Shown here: positions 8,182 through 18,217 of the stretch, one piece after another
Position numbering within the stretch: the stretch's first letter is position 1
How the letters are laid out: every line of letters starts with the position of its first letter
From: Seminavis robusta
Taxonomy: Eukaryota; Bacillariophyta; Bacillariophyceae; Naviculales; Naviculaceae
Assembly (NCBI GenBank): GCA_903772945.1
Contig: CAICTM010000034.1
Coordinates: 1 to 64,000 of the forward strand
Direction of reading: 5' to 3'
DNA: 64,000 nucleotides
Translations under genes and position numbers: made by a program
Notes under the pieces: generated by a model
Told to the model about the DNA's origin: nothing
The model's database searches: none
What the model saw: the letters and a program-made list of their open reading frames with translations, nothing else

Positions 8182-11151
8182 CTAGTTCCCATCAAGCAGA
8201 GCATCAATATCATCTGCGGCAACCTTGCTGTCCTTGTCTCCGTGTGCTTTCTTGTCCTGATCCAGCATGTCGTCTTTCTTTTTGAGTTGCTTCTCTACCA
8301 TGGAAGCATAGACACCTCCCTTGGCCACTAGTTCTTCGTGGTTGCCTTGCTCTAGCACTGTGCCCTTGTCAATGACACAGATCGAGTCGGCATTTACCAC
8401 CGTTGACAAGCGATGAGCCACGAGCACCACTGTAGCCTGACTTTCAGCAATCAAATTGGCGAGAGCTTGCTGGACTGCTTCCTGACTGTTTTCATCGAGC
8501 GCCGAGGTGGCTTCATCGAGCAAGATGATCTTAGGCTTGCGAAGAAAGACTCTCGCAATGGCCAATCGTTGCCGTTGTCCACCACTAAGTCGGTTGCCAC
8601 GTTCCCCAATCCGGGTCTGATATCCGTCCTTCATTTCAATGATAAAGTCGTGGGCGTAGGCCTTCTTGGCGGCCGTAATGATATCCTCCATGGTATACTC
8701 GTCCTTGTCAAGTCCATAGGCAATGTTTTCTTCCACCGTCAAGGCAAAGAGCTCGGTTTCCTGCGTGACTACGCCAAAGAGTCGACGTAGTTCATGAACC
8801 TTGATGGATTCGTAGTCTCGTCCATCCAACACGAGCTTTCCTCCTCGAGGATCATAGAATCGAAGGAGTAGATTGATAATAGTGGACTTGCCTCCGCCGC
8901 TTCGGCCGACTAGAGCCAACGTTTTCCCAGCAGGAATGTCGAGATTGAACTTGTTCAAAACAATATTGTCTGGTCTCATTTGGTAGTAAAAGGTGACGTC
9001 CTTGAGTTGCATGTGTCCATCCACCTTCCAATGGATACTGGTTCCCTTTTGAGGATCGATATCGGGATGAGAGTCCCACATGGAAAAGACCTTCTCGGCC
9101 CCTGCGGCACTTCGAGTAAAGGTTGTGATGAGTCCCTGCAGACTTTGAAAGGCATCGTTCATCATGTTCCAGAATAGCTGAAAGGTGACCAGCTCTCCGA
9201 CAGTGAGTTCACCACGGTAGACCAGCAACCCACCAAAGTAGAGAATGAGGACCCCGGATCCCAAGTCGAGGTATCCCGTCAATGCCGTCGTGACGGCGTT
9301 GCCCCAAGCGTCCTTGACTCCACAATTGAGCGCCTGTCGATTGGTATCAGAGTACTTTTGCAGAACTTGGTGTTCGCATCCAAATGCCTTTATCGTTCGG
9401 ACATGAGATAACGCCTGAGCGGCAATGGAATTTCCTTCGGCCCAGTAGGAGATCATTTCTCGTGCCAATCCTCGACTCCAAAAGGCATAAGATTCCCAGA
9501 GTGCCGAAATGGGTCCAATGGTGACGAAACTAATCATAGAGAGTCGGTAGGATTTGGCAAAGCACATGACGAGTCCACCAAAGAGTAGGAGTATATTGCC
9601 GAGTAGACTGGAAAGCGACGATTGTATGGGTGCCATCATGAGATCCAATTCATTGGTCAAACGTGAAATGAGTCTTCCACTTTCGGTTCCATCAAAGTAC
9701 GCGACATCTTGAATGAGAATTTTTTCGAAAAGAGCATTTCGTAGTGTGAATTTGAGTCTTCGACTGACCAGTGTGAGAATAGCCCTGTAGAATGTCGAGA
9801 CGGCTCCCTGTGTGACCATAATGGCAATGTAAATTCGGATGAAATGAAGAAACCCATCCTTGTCGTATTGGCCCGTGTTGGGATCGGGAATGACCTTGTC
9901 AATAATGTGTCCCTGAAAATGGGGTAGCAAGAGTCGCGACACACTGGTGGCACCCAAGAGAATAAACGAGAGGAGCAGCAGGGGCAATTCGGCCTTGGCA
10001 ATTTCCATGGATCGTTGGACATAACCCGTGGTGGTGAGAGCCTCTTCGACTCGTACACCCCGATCTCCACGCAATACATTCTCTCCGACGGTTGCGGCAT
10101 CATTTCGCTTGGCACATGCGAGACAAACATCAAAATCGCACAAGGCGCATCGGTAGCAAGCATTGTTGTTGTTGTTTTGTGGATTGTTGTTACTAGTATT
10201 ATTGTTTCTTCCTCCAATAGGTCTGTGACATAGATCACACCAATGAATGGATACATTTCTACTATTTTCAAAGTACATGGGATGACGGTGTACTTCGGGT
10301 GGAAGGTAGAGTCCCTCCTCTCTGGTCATTTCTAGTAGTAGCGTGCGAAATACGTAGGCTTGTGCGTTGATCCAAAAGACGGTCAAGCAAAGGAGAGGAA
10401 TGATGGATTCTGTGGCGGGATGATCGAGTGTGGAGACTTTGAGTCCGGCGTAAACTTGATAAAAGGAGGAAACCACGAACAAAATGCCGAGAACCAAAGT
10501 CTTGATGAGGGTGGGGGTCAGACGCTGCTGGTGAATGCCAAACAATGTCAAGAGAGAAGAAAAGCAATTGTTGTTGGGTTGTCCTTCCTGAGCTTGAGCT
10601 TGAACACGAGTTTGAGGGTCATGGGGTTGAGAGGCAGCTTCTTGAGACTGAGGTTCAGCTCCACCAGCAGCAGGATCATCATCATCAGATGTAGATGCAG
10701 AACTGGCTTGTGTATTCAGGAGGGGTTCAGTCAGGGAATCTTCAGTACCTGCAGTATCTTCAGTGGTATTGGACATAGGCTTTGGTGGACTTGCATACTT
10801 GACTCCCAGCACCAACAAGACGGTAGCTCCCAGACAACGTAGAATGGCCAATGCGAAAAGATCTCCAAGAGTGTCTTTGCCGTCATTGTTGGCCATGGGA
10901 TGAAACGTGCGGAATCCACGGCCCACGGCGTGGGAGACACAATGACCCACACTGTCTCCACCATCATCCGAAGAAGCACACGCAATCCAAAGAACCGAGA
11001 AAGCACAACCAATGTCCAACAGAAATAAGAGACCCAAGACAGAACCAAAAGTACGCAGCACTCGTCGCTTGGCTTCCTCATCGTCTTGCGCATCAGAGTT
11101 CAAAATTCCTGCCATGGAAGCTCCCAATACACGACCATGGTGGCGAGGCAT
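8182..11151 (-). CDS. ABCB-type half ABC transporter with internal ZZ zinc finger
   Basis: Intronless frame of 989 codons from ATG at 11151. An N-terminal hydrophobic region has about four helices (about 35-260), interrupted by an acidic/Gln loop. A ZZ-type zinc-finger-like module follows at about 303-350 (WCDLC, then after an Asn-rich insert CYRCALCDFDVCLAC). The exporter transmembrane domain (about 385-670) comes next, then one nucleotide-binding domain. Walker A is GRSGGGKST (about 747), signature LSGGQRQRLAIAR (about 855), Walker B IILLDEATSALD (about 875), and H-loop VAHRLSTV (about 912). All catalytic motifs look intact. The layout matches TAP/ABCB half transporters that dimerise to export lipids, peptides or metabolites using ATP; the substrate cannot be called. 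The tail is Lys/Asp-rich. The ZZ insertion between the first helices and the exporter core is unusual. Confidence 0.95.
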   Translation of the reverse strand: MPRHHGRVLGASMAGILNSDAQDDEEAKRRVLRTFGSVLGLLFLLDIGCAFSVLWIACASSDDGGDSVGHCVSHAVGRGFRTFHPMANNDGKDTLGDLFALAILRCLGATVLLVLGVKYASPPKPMSNTTEDTAGTEDSLTEPLLNTQASSASTSDDDDPAAGGAEPQSQEAASQPHDPQTRVQAQAQEGQPNNNCFSSLLTLFGIHQQRLTPTLIKTLVLGILFVVSSFYQVYAGLKVSTLDHPATESIIPLLCLTVFWINAQAYVFRTLLLEMTREEGLYLPPEVHRHPMYFENSRNVSIHWCDLCHRPIGGRNNNTSNNNPQNNNNNACYRCALCDFDVCLACAKRNDAATVGENVLRGDRGVRVEEALTTTGYVQRSMEIAKAELPLLLLSFILLGATSVSRLLLPHFQGHIIDKVIPDPNTGQYDKDGFLHFIRIYIAIMVTQGAVSTFYRAILTLVSRRLKFTLRNALFEKILIQDVAYFDGTESGRLISRLTNELDLMMAPIQSSLSSLLGNILLLFGGLVMCFAKSYRLSMISFVTIGPISALWESYAFWSRGLAREMISYWAEGNSIAAQALSHVRTIKAFGCEHQVLQKYSDTNRQALNCGVKDAWGNAVTTALTGYLDLGSGVLILYFGGLLVYRGELTVGELVTFQLFWNMMNDAFQSLQGLITTFTRSAAGAEKVFSMWDSHPDIDPQKGTSIHWKVDGHMQLKDVTFYYQMRPDNIVLNKFNLDIPAGKTLALVGRSGGGKSTIINLLLRFYDPRGGKLVLDGRDYESIKVHELRRLFGVVTQETELFALTVEENIAYGLDKDEYTMEDIITAAKKAYAHDFIIEMKDGYQTRIGERGNRLSGGQRQRLAIARVFLRKPKIILLDEATSALDENSQEAVQQALANLIAESQATVVLVAHRLSTVVNADSICVIDKGTVLEQGNHEELVAKGGVYASMVEKQLKKKDDMLDQDKKAHGDKDSKVAADDIDALLDGN

Positions 11152-11236
11152 CTTTACGTTTTCTCTTTAGCTATATGCTGGTAGCTAGCTAGCTAGAAGA
11201 AATGAACTGAACTGAACTCTTCAGACTTGAGTTACT

Positions 11237-11851
11237 TTATGGCAATGGAAGCTCAAGGATCCTCAGTGAAGGAAATAACAGAATGCAATGAGAAAACTCG
11301 AGACGTGAAGGGAAGGTGACGAATCGAATGGAATCAAATCGAAGTTTTTCAAAGATATAGCTCAGGGATAGGGATACGCCCCCACGTGACGTTTTAACCT
11401 CACCAATTAAGATTAGCCATTCACTAGCCAGTAGCATTGGTTTTGCCGAAGGGGTGGTTTCTTTAGCTTCAACTCTTGTAGTGTCGTCGTTGTCGTCGTG
11501 GGGCGAGGACAATTCTGGGGTATCAGGCGCCATTGGCACCTCCATGATGACATTTGGAGATTCTTGGCTGTGACGACGATTGCTTACGCCTGCGTTAGTA
11601 GTACCAGTGCTGCCATCCATGACAGTGCTGCGGCTTCTCATTTCAATGACGACGCCGCTACTGTTTCTCGGGTGAGGATAGTCTCCACGACTACTATTAG
11701 TCTCGTCTTCGTCCTCATTGATTTGGATTGCGATGGCAACACCATTATTGACATCCACCGGACCGTCTTCTCGATGGAAATACGTTCTGTTGGCAGCTCT
11801 CGCCTCGTTCTCGTCTTGTGCTGGATGCTCCTCGCTCGTACCGGTATGCAT
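11237..11851 (-). CDS. Acidic Ser/Thr-rich hypothetical protein
   Basis: ATG at 11851 opens 204 codons. The first 150 residues look like a real disordered, acidic protein (many D, E, N, S and T, and no domain). The part after SEWLILIG looks less protein-like. A plausible donor (ATTG|GTGAGG, near 11391) sits exactly there, so the true 3' end is probably an unrecognised exon. It lies 85 bp upstream of the ABC gene on the same strand, so it could be a separate gene or a 5' exon of that transporter. An in-frame TAA just upstream of the ABC ATG argues against simple continuity. Confidence 0.38.
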   Translation of the reverse strand: MHTGTSEEHPAQDENEARAANRTYFHREDGPVDVNNGVAIAIQINEDEDETNSSRGDYPHPRNSSGVVIEMRSRSTVMDGSTGTTNAGVSNRRHSQESPNVIMEVPMAPDTPELSSPHDDNDDTTRVEAKETTPSAKPMLLASEWLILIGEVKTSRGGVSLSLSYIFEKLRFDSIRFVTFPSRLEFSHCILLFPSLRILELPLP

Positions 11852-12782
11852 AGTAGTCAGGGCGGAGTGTACTAGCTAGTAGAAAGGGTTCTCGCGTCAT
11901 ACTACGCACCGGTACAGTACGATAGGCGAGAACAACAGAGCTGATGGTAGAAGTGGTAGGCGTAAGCGAGTCGCCTCGACAACCAAGAAGAAGAACGAAC
12001 TGCAGGTACTGGTAGGCGATGGCAAAAGCCAGATGTTGCACAGTGGTGCAAATCAAATACTACGAAAGATCCTGCTTGGAGCCTGGCTCAGGGCTCTACC
12101 AGCTACCGGTAGCGGCCCAAAGCCGCTCGGACATCAAGTTCAAACATGGTTGAACATGGACAGGTAGCTAAGTCTGGTCGACCTGCCTGGAGCTTCAAGC
12201 TCCTTGTGGACGGCCTCTGTAGATACTGAGCTACCGAACTCCTCGAGGAGCACCTGGATCGGGCGAACCGTACATGTACTTTTACGGTACCGGTACGCAC
12301 TGTAGGTCGCGGGATTCGTGATTGGAAAAGAAGGGTTTGAAGAGGGATGCCATTCCCAGCTTTTGATCAGCTTTTGATCAATAAGGGGGGGTTTTGTGTA
12401 GGGAAATTATGTACGGAAACCAGCCACAGTCGAAATTCAGGACTGGGTTCTGTGGGATCACGGGCAAGAAAGTGAGGACCATTACGGGGGCCAAATGGTT
12501 TGGCTTTGCGAGACCCAGACAGAAATGGGTACTAGCTAGCTAGTAGTAGCTTTTGATTACACGTAGTAGGGAAGAGTCGAGTCGAGTCGAGTCCTCAGTC
12601 CGTCGAGCCGCAGCCACACTAAGAAAAGTGCACGATACCTGGTACCTGGTACTAGCTAGTAGTAGCTGTCGCTGTCGATGTCGACGTCCAAGCCACCACA
12701 ATAGCCAGCCAGCAGCACCGCTTCCTAAAACCAACTTCTACCGGTACTAGTAGTACGGTACACTACGGTAGTATCCCACACC
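11852..12782. other. Intergenic, palindrome-rich
   Basis: No gene recognised. It contains TACCGGTA palindromes at 12114, 12288 and 12739, CTAGCTAG near 12535 and a short GAGTC tandem run near 12575-12595. It presumably carries the promoter of the ankyrin-like gene at 12783. Confidence 0.5.
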
Positions 12783-13892
12783 ATGGGAAATGCATGTACA
12801 AACCCATTGACCCAAGTCATGTCATCTGAGCCTGCCGGTGATAGTATTGGAACTGGTACTGGTACTGGTACTGGTACTGGTACTGCCGTTGCCAGCAGTG
12901 GCTATGCATGCACTCCCGAGTCTCCTCTCCTGTCGCTTGATGAGTTGATTTTATTCCAAGGCATTCTTCCCTTTGTTGGTGTTGGAGAGTACGCTTTTGT
13001 AGGACCAGTCAACAAAAAGATGAATCGACTGTACAAAGAGTATGCATACTGCGAAATTGAACTCAAGAAGAAGCCAAGAAAGGTAAAGGATAATCCTGTA
13101 CGGTTTTCTTTTACTAGTAGTCGCCCTGCAAGAATCGCCTACACTCTTTACAGTTCTACATTCTGTAACCAGCAGCGTGCAGAGTACTGGCACAAGGACA
13201 AATCCTACCATAAGACACCTCGTCATGATGATGTTTGTACTGCAATTGCCACAGTTGGAAATATTACGGTTATGCAGTGGGCACAACAAAAAGGATACCC
13301 ATGGAATGAAGAGACTTGTGCTGCAGCTGCTAAAAATGGTCATATGAGAATGCTCCAATGGTTACGAGAGAATGGTTGTCCATGGAATTTACATGCATGT
13401 AGAGATGCTGCTCAAAATGGTCATTTGGAAATCCTGATTTGGTTAAGAGAGAATGGTTATCCATGGAATTTACATGCATGTAGAGATGCTGCTCTATTTG
13501 GACATTTGGAAACTTTAAAGTGGGCTCATGAAAACGGTTGTCCATGGAATGCACGAACATGTGCTAATGCTGCTATGAATGGACATTTGGAAGTTTTGAA
13601 GTGGGCTCGTGAAAATGGTTGTCCATGGGATGAAGGGACATGTGCTGATGCTGCTATGAATGGCCATTTGGAAGTTTTGAAGTGGGCTCGAGCAAATGGT
13701 TGCCCATGGAATGTAGGGACATGCATATATGCTGCTACAAGTGGCCATTTGGAAGTGCTAAAGTGGGCCCGTGCCAATGGTTGTCCATGGAGTGCATCAA
13801 CATATCGAGCTGCCCAGATAACTAACCAAAGTGAAGTGATCGAGTGGCTACGCGACAATGGCTGCCCTGGGTCTGGGGATGAAGGACACTAG
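12783..13892 (+). CDS. Ankyrin-repeat-like protein with N-myristoylation-type start
   Basis: 369 codons from ATG at 12783 (cacaccATGgg). The N-terminus MGNACTN has Gly2 and Cys5, which fits N-myristoylation plus palmitoylation, so membrane tethering is likely (inference). Residues about 22-36 are a Gly-Thr run encoded by a GGTACT hexanucleotide repeat (about 12849-12890). Residues about 55-95 form an F-box-like module (FVGVGEYAFVGPVNKKMNRL) shared with the 4164-5165 protein. From about 150 to the end lie about eight ankyrin-like units of about 27 residues of the form GHLEVLKWARENGCPW plus CA-AAMN, close to the ankyrin-like family common in diatoms and other protists. Individual repeats are nearly identical at DNA level, which indicates recent repeat duplication. 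Role: probably a protein-binding adaptor; partners unknown. Confidence 0.92.
   Translation: MGNACTNPLTQVMSSEPAGDSIGTGTGTGTGTGTAVASSGYACTPESPLLSLDELILFQGILPFVGVGEYAFVGPVNKKMNRLYKEYAYCEIELKKKPRKVKDNPVRFSFTSSRPARIAYTLYSSTFCNQQRAEYWHKDKSYHKTPRHDDVCTAIATVGNITVMQWAQQKGYPWNEETCAAAAKNGHMRMLQWLRENGCPWNLHACRDAAQNGHLEILIWLRENGYPWNLHACRDAALFGHLETLKWAHENGCPWNARTCANAAMNGHLEVLKWARENGCPWDEGTCADAAMNGHLEVLKWARANGCPWNVGTCIYAATSGHLEVLKWARANGCPWSASTYRAAQITNQSEVIEWLRDNGCPGSGDEGH
12847..12890 (+). repeat. GGTACT hexanucleotide microsatellite in coding sequence
   Basis: About six copies of GGTACT in frame, encoding alternating Gly-Thr near the N-terminus of the ankyrin-like protein. A length change would stay in frame. 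Confidence 0.85.
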
Positions 13893-14243
13893 CTAGCTAG
13901 CTAGTAGACATAATAAATACATATCAACAACATTAGTTTTCTTAACGCCAGGCATTCTTCTTAATGCCGAGCATCAGCTTGCAGTGCGAAGATCCCTTCT
14001 TGCTACTATCATAGCTAGATAGGTAGCTATGACATACTGTACTGGTATCTAGATAGCCGTATATAGCGATCAACCTTTTTGGAACAGCCCATGGAAGGAC
14101 GCATCTGTGGCTACAAACTCTACTACTAGAGCTAGCTAGCTAGCTAGCTAGGTGGGTCGGTGTAGCTAGACCCCTCTTCCTTCGTTAGCAACGGGCCTGC
14201 AATTCTCAAAACCCCCGTACGTGAGAAAGTGTGCTCAACCTTC
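13893..14243. other. Intergenic with CTAG runs
   Basis: About 350 bp with CTAGCTAGCTAG runs right after the ankyrin stop codon (13888-13905) and again at 14130-14152. No gene seen; presumably the promoter of the JmjC gene. Confidence 0.5.
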
Positions 14244-15929
14244 ATGATAATGACGTCAGTTCGTTTGATGGCTCGATTTTCTGCTGCAATCGATCTCATT
14301 TATTTTTCCCTTGCAGCTAGACGACGACTTAGTCCAGCTAGTAGCTCTACATGTATTAGGATGTGTACCAGTACCAGTATGCCATCAACCATGCTAATAA
14401 GTCTGTTCTTGTTGCTGGTCCATGCCGTAGCCCTAGCCAACGGCTTTTCGTCTCTGGTCAACAGTCCAGTGGATGGAGCTATTAATACCGTTAGCGGTAC
14501 CCAAAAGAGTCCAAGTTCTGATCAAGACAATGAAACGGAAGAATCCAAGGCATTGCTTTCCATTTTGGGAGGAGAAACGGGCTTGTCTGACTTTTTCGAC
14601 TCTGTCTGGCAGCACCAGCCTGCTCTTATTCGTACCAGTATTAGTACCAGTGCTACCAGTGCTACCCTTAATAATGTCCATTTTGATGAGGAAAAAATGA
14701 AATTGAGTCCATTTGAAGAACTAATTGGTCAAGGATGGACCATTTTGACCGATTTGATGGAACAGCCATTTCGGCCCAACGAGAATGAGCCTCCCTTGGT
14801 GATCCACAATGGTCTGGTCCAACATCCCCAAGAATGGATGCCCGCCTACAGCAGTACCAGTTTGTACGCTCCTTACTTGAATGGATCCACAGTCATGCAG
14901 GCTCATGCCGATTGCTTGTCGCCGTGGTTGGCCGCCTTTTGTCAAGATTTGCAAAAAACATTTCCCTACGTTTACACCAACACGTACATTACGCCTCCAC
15001 ACTCGCGAGCTCTCAATTGCCACGCCGATGATCGCGATGTTCTAGTCGTCCAACTTGCAGGATCCAAGCATTGGCAAGTCAAAAAAGAGGTCCCCATTCC
15101 ATTTCCTTATCCACACGAACAAGTGGGAAAAGCGGATCTAGAGGTACCCGATTACGTAGAACAGGGAGAAGATGCGCTCACGTGCACGTTGCAACCAGGA
15201 GATGTACTCTATATTCCAAGAGGACATTGCCATCAAGCTCAGTGTACCGATGAACTCAGTTTTCATGTTACCATTGCTGTGGCCACCTTTGATTGGACAC
15301 TGGCAGGAATGATTCATCAGGCCAGCAAAAATATTCTCACGAATGCACTACAGCATCGAAAATCCATTCTGCCACTGCAGGGACTACAACATGTACCCGG
15401 CAATGATGACAAAACAACAACAACAAAAAAGCAAGCATTGCAAACGCAAATTGACCAGGCATTGGACTTGTTGCACCAACAAATCACACCCGACGCTGTA
15501 CTGAACAATCTGCAGGCACGGATTGACCCTCATCGAGAACGGGCACACGTTGGCAGAGAAGCACAAATCCAAAGAGGACTAGTGCGACTCAATAGTCATA
15601 GGCACAACAACAACAACAACAACAACGACAATACTAAGCCATCGCCGGCGGTCATTGGAATGCTGGCATCCAAACAAATCAACTTTGACACCAAACTCAG
15701 AGCCGCGACAGATGAAGAGAGACAACAATTGCCAAGAGTGTCAAAGTTGCAAGTACGGGAGGAAATGGCACAGGATGTTCAATCCATTCTAGCAGAGCTC
15801 AAGGCAAATCCAGCATCTCTTTCCGACATTCTGTCGTTACGGACAAGTCCTGCTTGGTGCCAACTCGCTTGGCTGGGATTTGCCAAACAGGCTGTGGAAG
15901 TGGGAGAGTTGGCTCTGGCAGAAGAATAA
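14244..15929 (+). CDS. JmjC/cupin_8 Fe(II)/2-oxoglutarate oxygenase (NO66/MINA53-like)
   Basis: Intronless; first ATG at 14244 (561 codons). Family: ribosomal-oxygenase-type JmjC proteins that hydroxylate histidines on ribosomal proteins or act on histones, using Fe(II), O2 and 2-oxoglutarate. The N-terminal part of the fold is GLSDFFDSVWQHQPALI. The iron ligands are visible: HAD (H260, D262) in NCHADDRDVLVVQLAG, and a distal His in LYIPRGHCHQA (about 328-330). KHW after the first strand is also typical. The C-terminal 200 residues would form the dimerisation and winged-helix parts, with an Asn run at about 455-465. A later ATG at 14379 would give the signal-peptide-like start MPSTMLISLFLLLVHAVALA. 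The longer start would instead give an Arg/Ser-rich leader, so localisation is open. Oxygenase identity is firm; the substrate is not. Confidence 0.92.
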   Translation: MIMTSVRLMARFSAAIDLIYFSLAARRRLSPASSSTCIRMCTSTSMPSTMLISLFLLLVHAVALANGFSSLVNSPVDGAINTVSGTQKSPSSDQDNETEESKALLSILGGETGLSDFFDSVWQHQPALIRTSISTSATSATLNNVHFDEEKMKLSPFEELIGQGWTILTDLMEQPFRPNENEPPLVIHNGLVQHPQEWMPAYSSTSLYAPYLNGSTVMQAHADCLSPWLAAFCQDLQKTFPYVYTNTYITPPHSRALNCHADDRDVLVVQLAGSKHWQVKKEVPIPFPYPHEQVGKADLEVPDYVEQGEDALTCTLQPGDVLYIPRGHCHQAQCTDELSFHVTIAVATFDWTLAGMIHQASKNILTNALQHRKSILPLQGLQHVPGNDDKTTTTKKQALQTQIDQALDLLHQQITPDAVLNNLQARIDPHRERAHVGREAQIQRGLVRLNSHRHNNNNNNNDNTKPSPAVIGMLASKQINFDTKLRAATDEERQQLPRVSKLQVREEMAQDVQSILAELKANPASLSDILSLRTSPAWCQLAWLGFAKQAVEVGELALAEE

Positions 15930-15959
15930 ATAAATATAAATATAAAATACAAATATGAA

Positions 15960-16913
15960 TCATCCATTCGCAGCAAAACAATGTTGCAAAACTAGGTTCG
16001 TTCTTATCTGCACTCTCCAAGTAGGGTTGCGAGACTTGTGTTGAAGCAATGCCATGCCATCATCTGAAAGGAACCAAGCTATGACATGAAGGAAAGACAA
16101 GACACCAGGACAGGGCGTGGAACCAATGCTACGAACAATGAAACATTTCTTATTGGCTGGCTTTGAATCAACTACGAGAAAAGATGGAGCCATCGTTTGC
16201 AAGCGCGTTGCCCAGCTAAGAAGCACAGTATCGGTCGGCTCCAGAAGATGTATCCTTGCTTTCGGCTTGGATTGATGGTGAATGGGAGCATGAAGATCGA
16301 CTTGGACGACTGCCTGTTCAGGTATGGAATGATGCCGACAAGGGTATGTATACATGCCATGCATGGGAATATCGCAGCAAACTTTCGGTCCGGCAAGGAT
16401 CTGCATCGAGACATGAGTATCGAGAGGACGCGTATCCGACTCGAGAGCCGGTACCATTGTGACAGGATGTGAGAAGACTGCGACCTGACGCTTTAGTGTG
16501 GCAGCCCAGCATGCACATGGCCTTTGTCCCGTGATTGAATCATATTCCTCCTTGGCAAACAAAGACTCAAGCAGAGAAGGAGAAGCAAAAGCGGAAAGGT
16601 TAGGCAAGACTTGCAATATGGAAGATATCGAGAAAGAAACGAAAGACTGGGTACGGTACAGTGCCATCTTCCGGCGGAGATGCAAACAGAACCGACGCAT
16701 GAAATGGCCGCCCCCAGATTGAGACGAAAGGATGTAAGAAGACTGTGAACTGACTGATCTTGTAGATGAGACGACGGCGACCACACAAACGACAGGAGAG
16801 GATGTTGGACAAAGAAACGGTTGGTCGACTTGTGTGCCTATGAAAAAGCAACATGGAAAACAAATGGTTAGAGTTGAGTTGAGAGCGAAGCAAAAAACAA
16901 GGCAAGGCCACAT
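15960..16913 (-). CDS. Orphan open reading frame, 317 codons
   Basis: Uninterrupted frame from ATG at 16913 to a stop at 15960, open 17 codons further upstream. I recognise no domain. The protein is rich in Cys, Ser, His and Phe, with one hydrophobic N-terminal stretch (CLVFCFALNSTLTICFPCCF) that could be a signal anchor. A stop-free run this long is unlikely by chance in DNA of this composition, yet the amino-acid make-up is not typical of the neighbours. Its 3' end lies 30 bp from the JmjC stop (convergent). It could be a lineage-specific gene, an old pseudogene or chance. Confidence 0.35.
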   Translation of the reverse strand: MWPCLVFCFALNSTLTICFPCCFFIGTQVDQPFLCPTSSPVVCVVAVVSSTRSVSSQSSYILSSQSGGGHFMRRFCLHLRRKMALYRTQSFVSFSISSILQVLPNLSAFASPSLLESLFAKEEYDSITGQRPCACWAATLKRQVAVFSHPVTMVPALESDTRPLDTHVSMQILAGPKVCCDIPMHGMYTYPCRHHSIPEQAVVQVDLHAPIHHQSKPKARIHLLEPTDTVLLSWATRLQTMAPSFLVVDSKPANKKCFIVRSIGSTPCPGVLSFLHVIAWFLSDDGMALLQHKSRNPTWRVQIRTNLVLQHCFAANG

Positions 16914-17683
16914 GCATGCATGCTTGCCACGTTCACTCGGCGGAGAAACCCAGTATCTCTTCAAGGTTCAAGACAAACTCCAACCTACTCTAGAGTGGCA
17001 TGCATGCAAGCTGTTGACTAGCGGACCGTACATTGTACCTGTGTGATTGCTATCTTGCTCTTGCACTCGAAGGTGGCCTTGGTTCTACGCCGAAAGGACG
17101 TCCAACCTAAGGACAAAACAGCAAAGAAGGATTGAGAAAACGGCACCCCAGACAAACAGAGAATCGACTCCACGAGAATGAACCATCTCCACAGGGGAAC
17201 CACCGCAAGATGACTCCAGACGATCAACCACACAGAGGTCATGACAGGCAATGGGTTTGCACGCATCAGCCCTTACGACTTGTCAACGGGGAGCTGGACC
17301 AGCATTGCCATCATCATGCGCCCACATCCCACATCATCACTAGAATCACAGCAAGATGGCCGAGGACCAGCTCAACCGCACACAGCCAAGGCTGCGAGGA
17401 CAACTACTTGTATATTGGCTATGGGCAGTGTGCGATCTGGTCTTCTCGATCGGTGATTGCGACACTGAGACCCTAGCAAGGCTATCTGGGTTTACGTTGC
17501 CCCCCAGAATGTCGCTCAGAATCGAATGAATCAAAGGATTGCGCCCTCGCTAAAAGGAAACGATCCAAGGCCCTAGTGCGTAGAAAAGACGTCCCTGGCT
17601 ACGAATGCTTCCATAATCTACATATTAGACGTTACTCTTTTGCAACCTGTTTTCTTCTCTCTCTCTACCTACTGCCTGCCTAC
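16914..17683. other. Intergenic, nothing recognised
   Basis: Short open frames on both strands (up to 114 codons) without recognisable features. Confidence 0.5.
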
Positions 17684-18217
17684 CTACGAAACAAAGCAGG
17701 CTCGAACAATTGTAACCCAAAGGTAAGCCACAGTGCAGTAATTCGGAATAGTAGCCAGCAAAACCAGATTGGGATCGTAGAGATAGAGGGCGGGGTACAT
17801 GGATCTAAAAATGACATAGACCCATCCACAGATGCTGGCATGATCGTCCGTGGTAAGAAGAGTAGTAAGCCAGAGCCCCACCAAAAAAATTGCCATTTGT
17901 TCCAGAGTGTTTCCAACGGTCCGGTTGCTCGCCACGATTCTTCGATCAGTGTAACTCAGGGGCCCAAACTTGACTTCCCACAATGAAACCTTCTTGTCTT
18001 TCTTCTTGACCTCGTCCCACAATTTAATGGCAAGAACAGACTGGAAAAACACGATCAGATAAAAGTACAAAAAATAGGCTGCTGCTGTGCGTTTGTACCG
18101 AAATTCGCTGGAATCAATTATGGGGGGTCCCACAAGGAAACTGGCACCGCCTCCAACCACAGCCCAAAGGGCCACTACGGATACTGACTGCGCTGACGCC
18201 TCTAGTGTAGCTGCCAT
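17684..18217 (-). CDS. MAPEG-family membrane protein
   Basis: 177 codons from ATG at 18217; the four codons upstream lack an ATG. Four hydrophobic segments: about 11-32, 44-67, 107-121 and 131-172 (the last probably two helices). Between helix 2 and 3 sits RTVGNTLEQ (residues 99-107), matching the R-x3-N-x2-E signature of MAPEG proteins (membrane-associated proteins in eicosanoid and glutathione metabolism). GWVYVIFRSMYPALY is also typical. Family members are small trimeric ER or envelope proteins, many with glutathione transferase or peroxidase activity; this one's reaction cannot be told. Length fits the family. Confidence 0.85.
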   Translation of the reverse strand: MAATLEASAQSVSVVALWAVVGGGASFLVGPPIIDSSEFRYKRTAAAYFLYFYLIVFFQSVLAIKLWDEVKKKDKKVSLWEVKFGPLSYTDRRIVASNRTVGNTLEQMAIFLVGLWLTTLLTTDDHASICGWVYVIFRSMYPALYLYDPNLVLLATIPNYCTVAYLWVTIVRACFVS

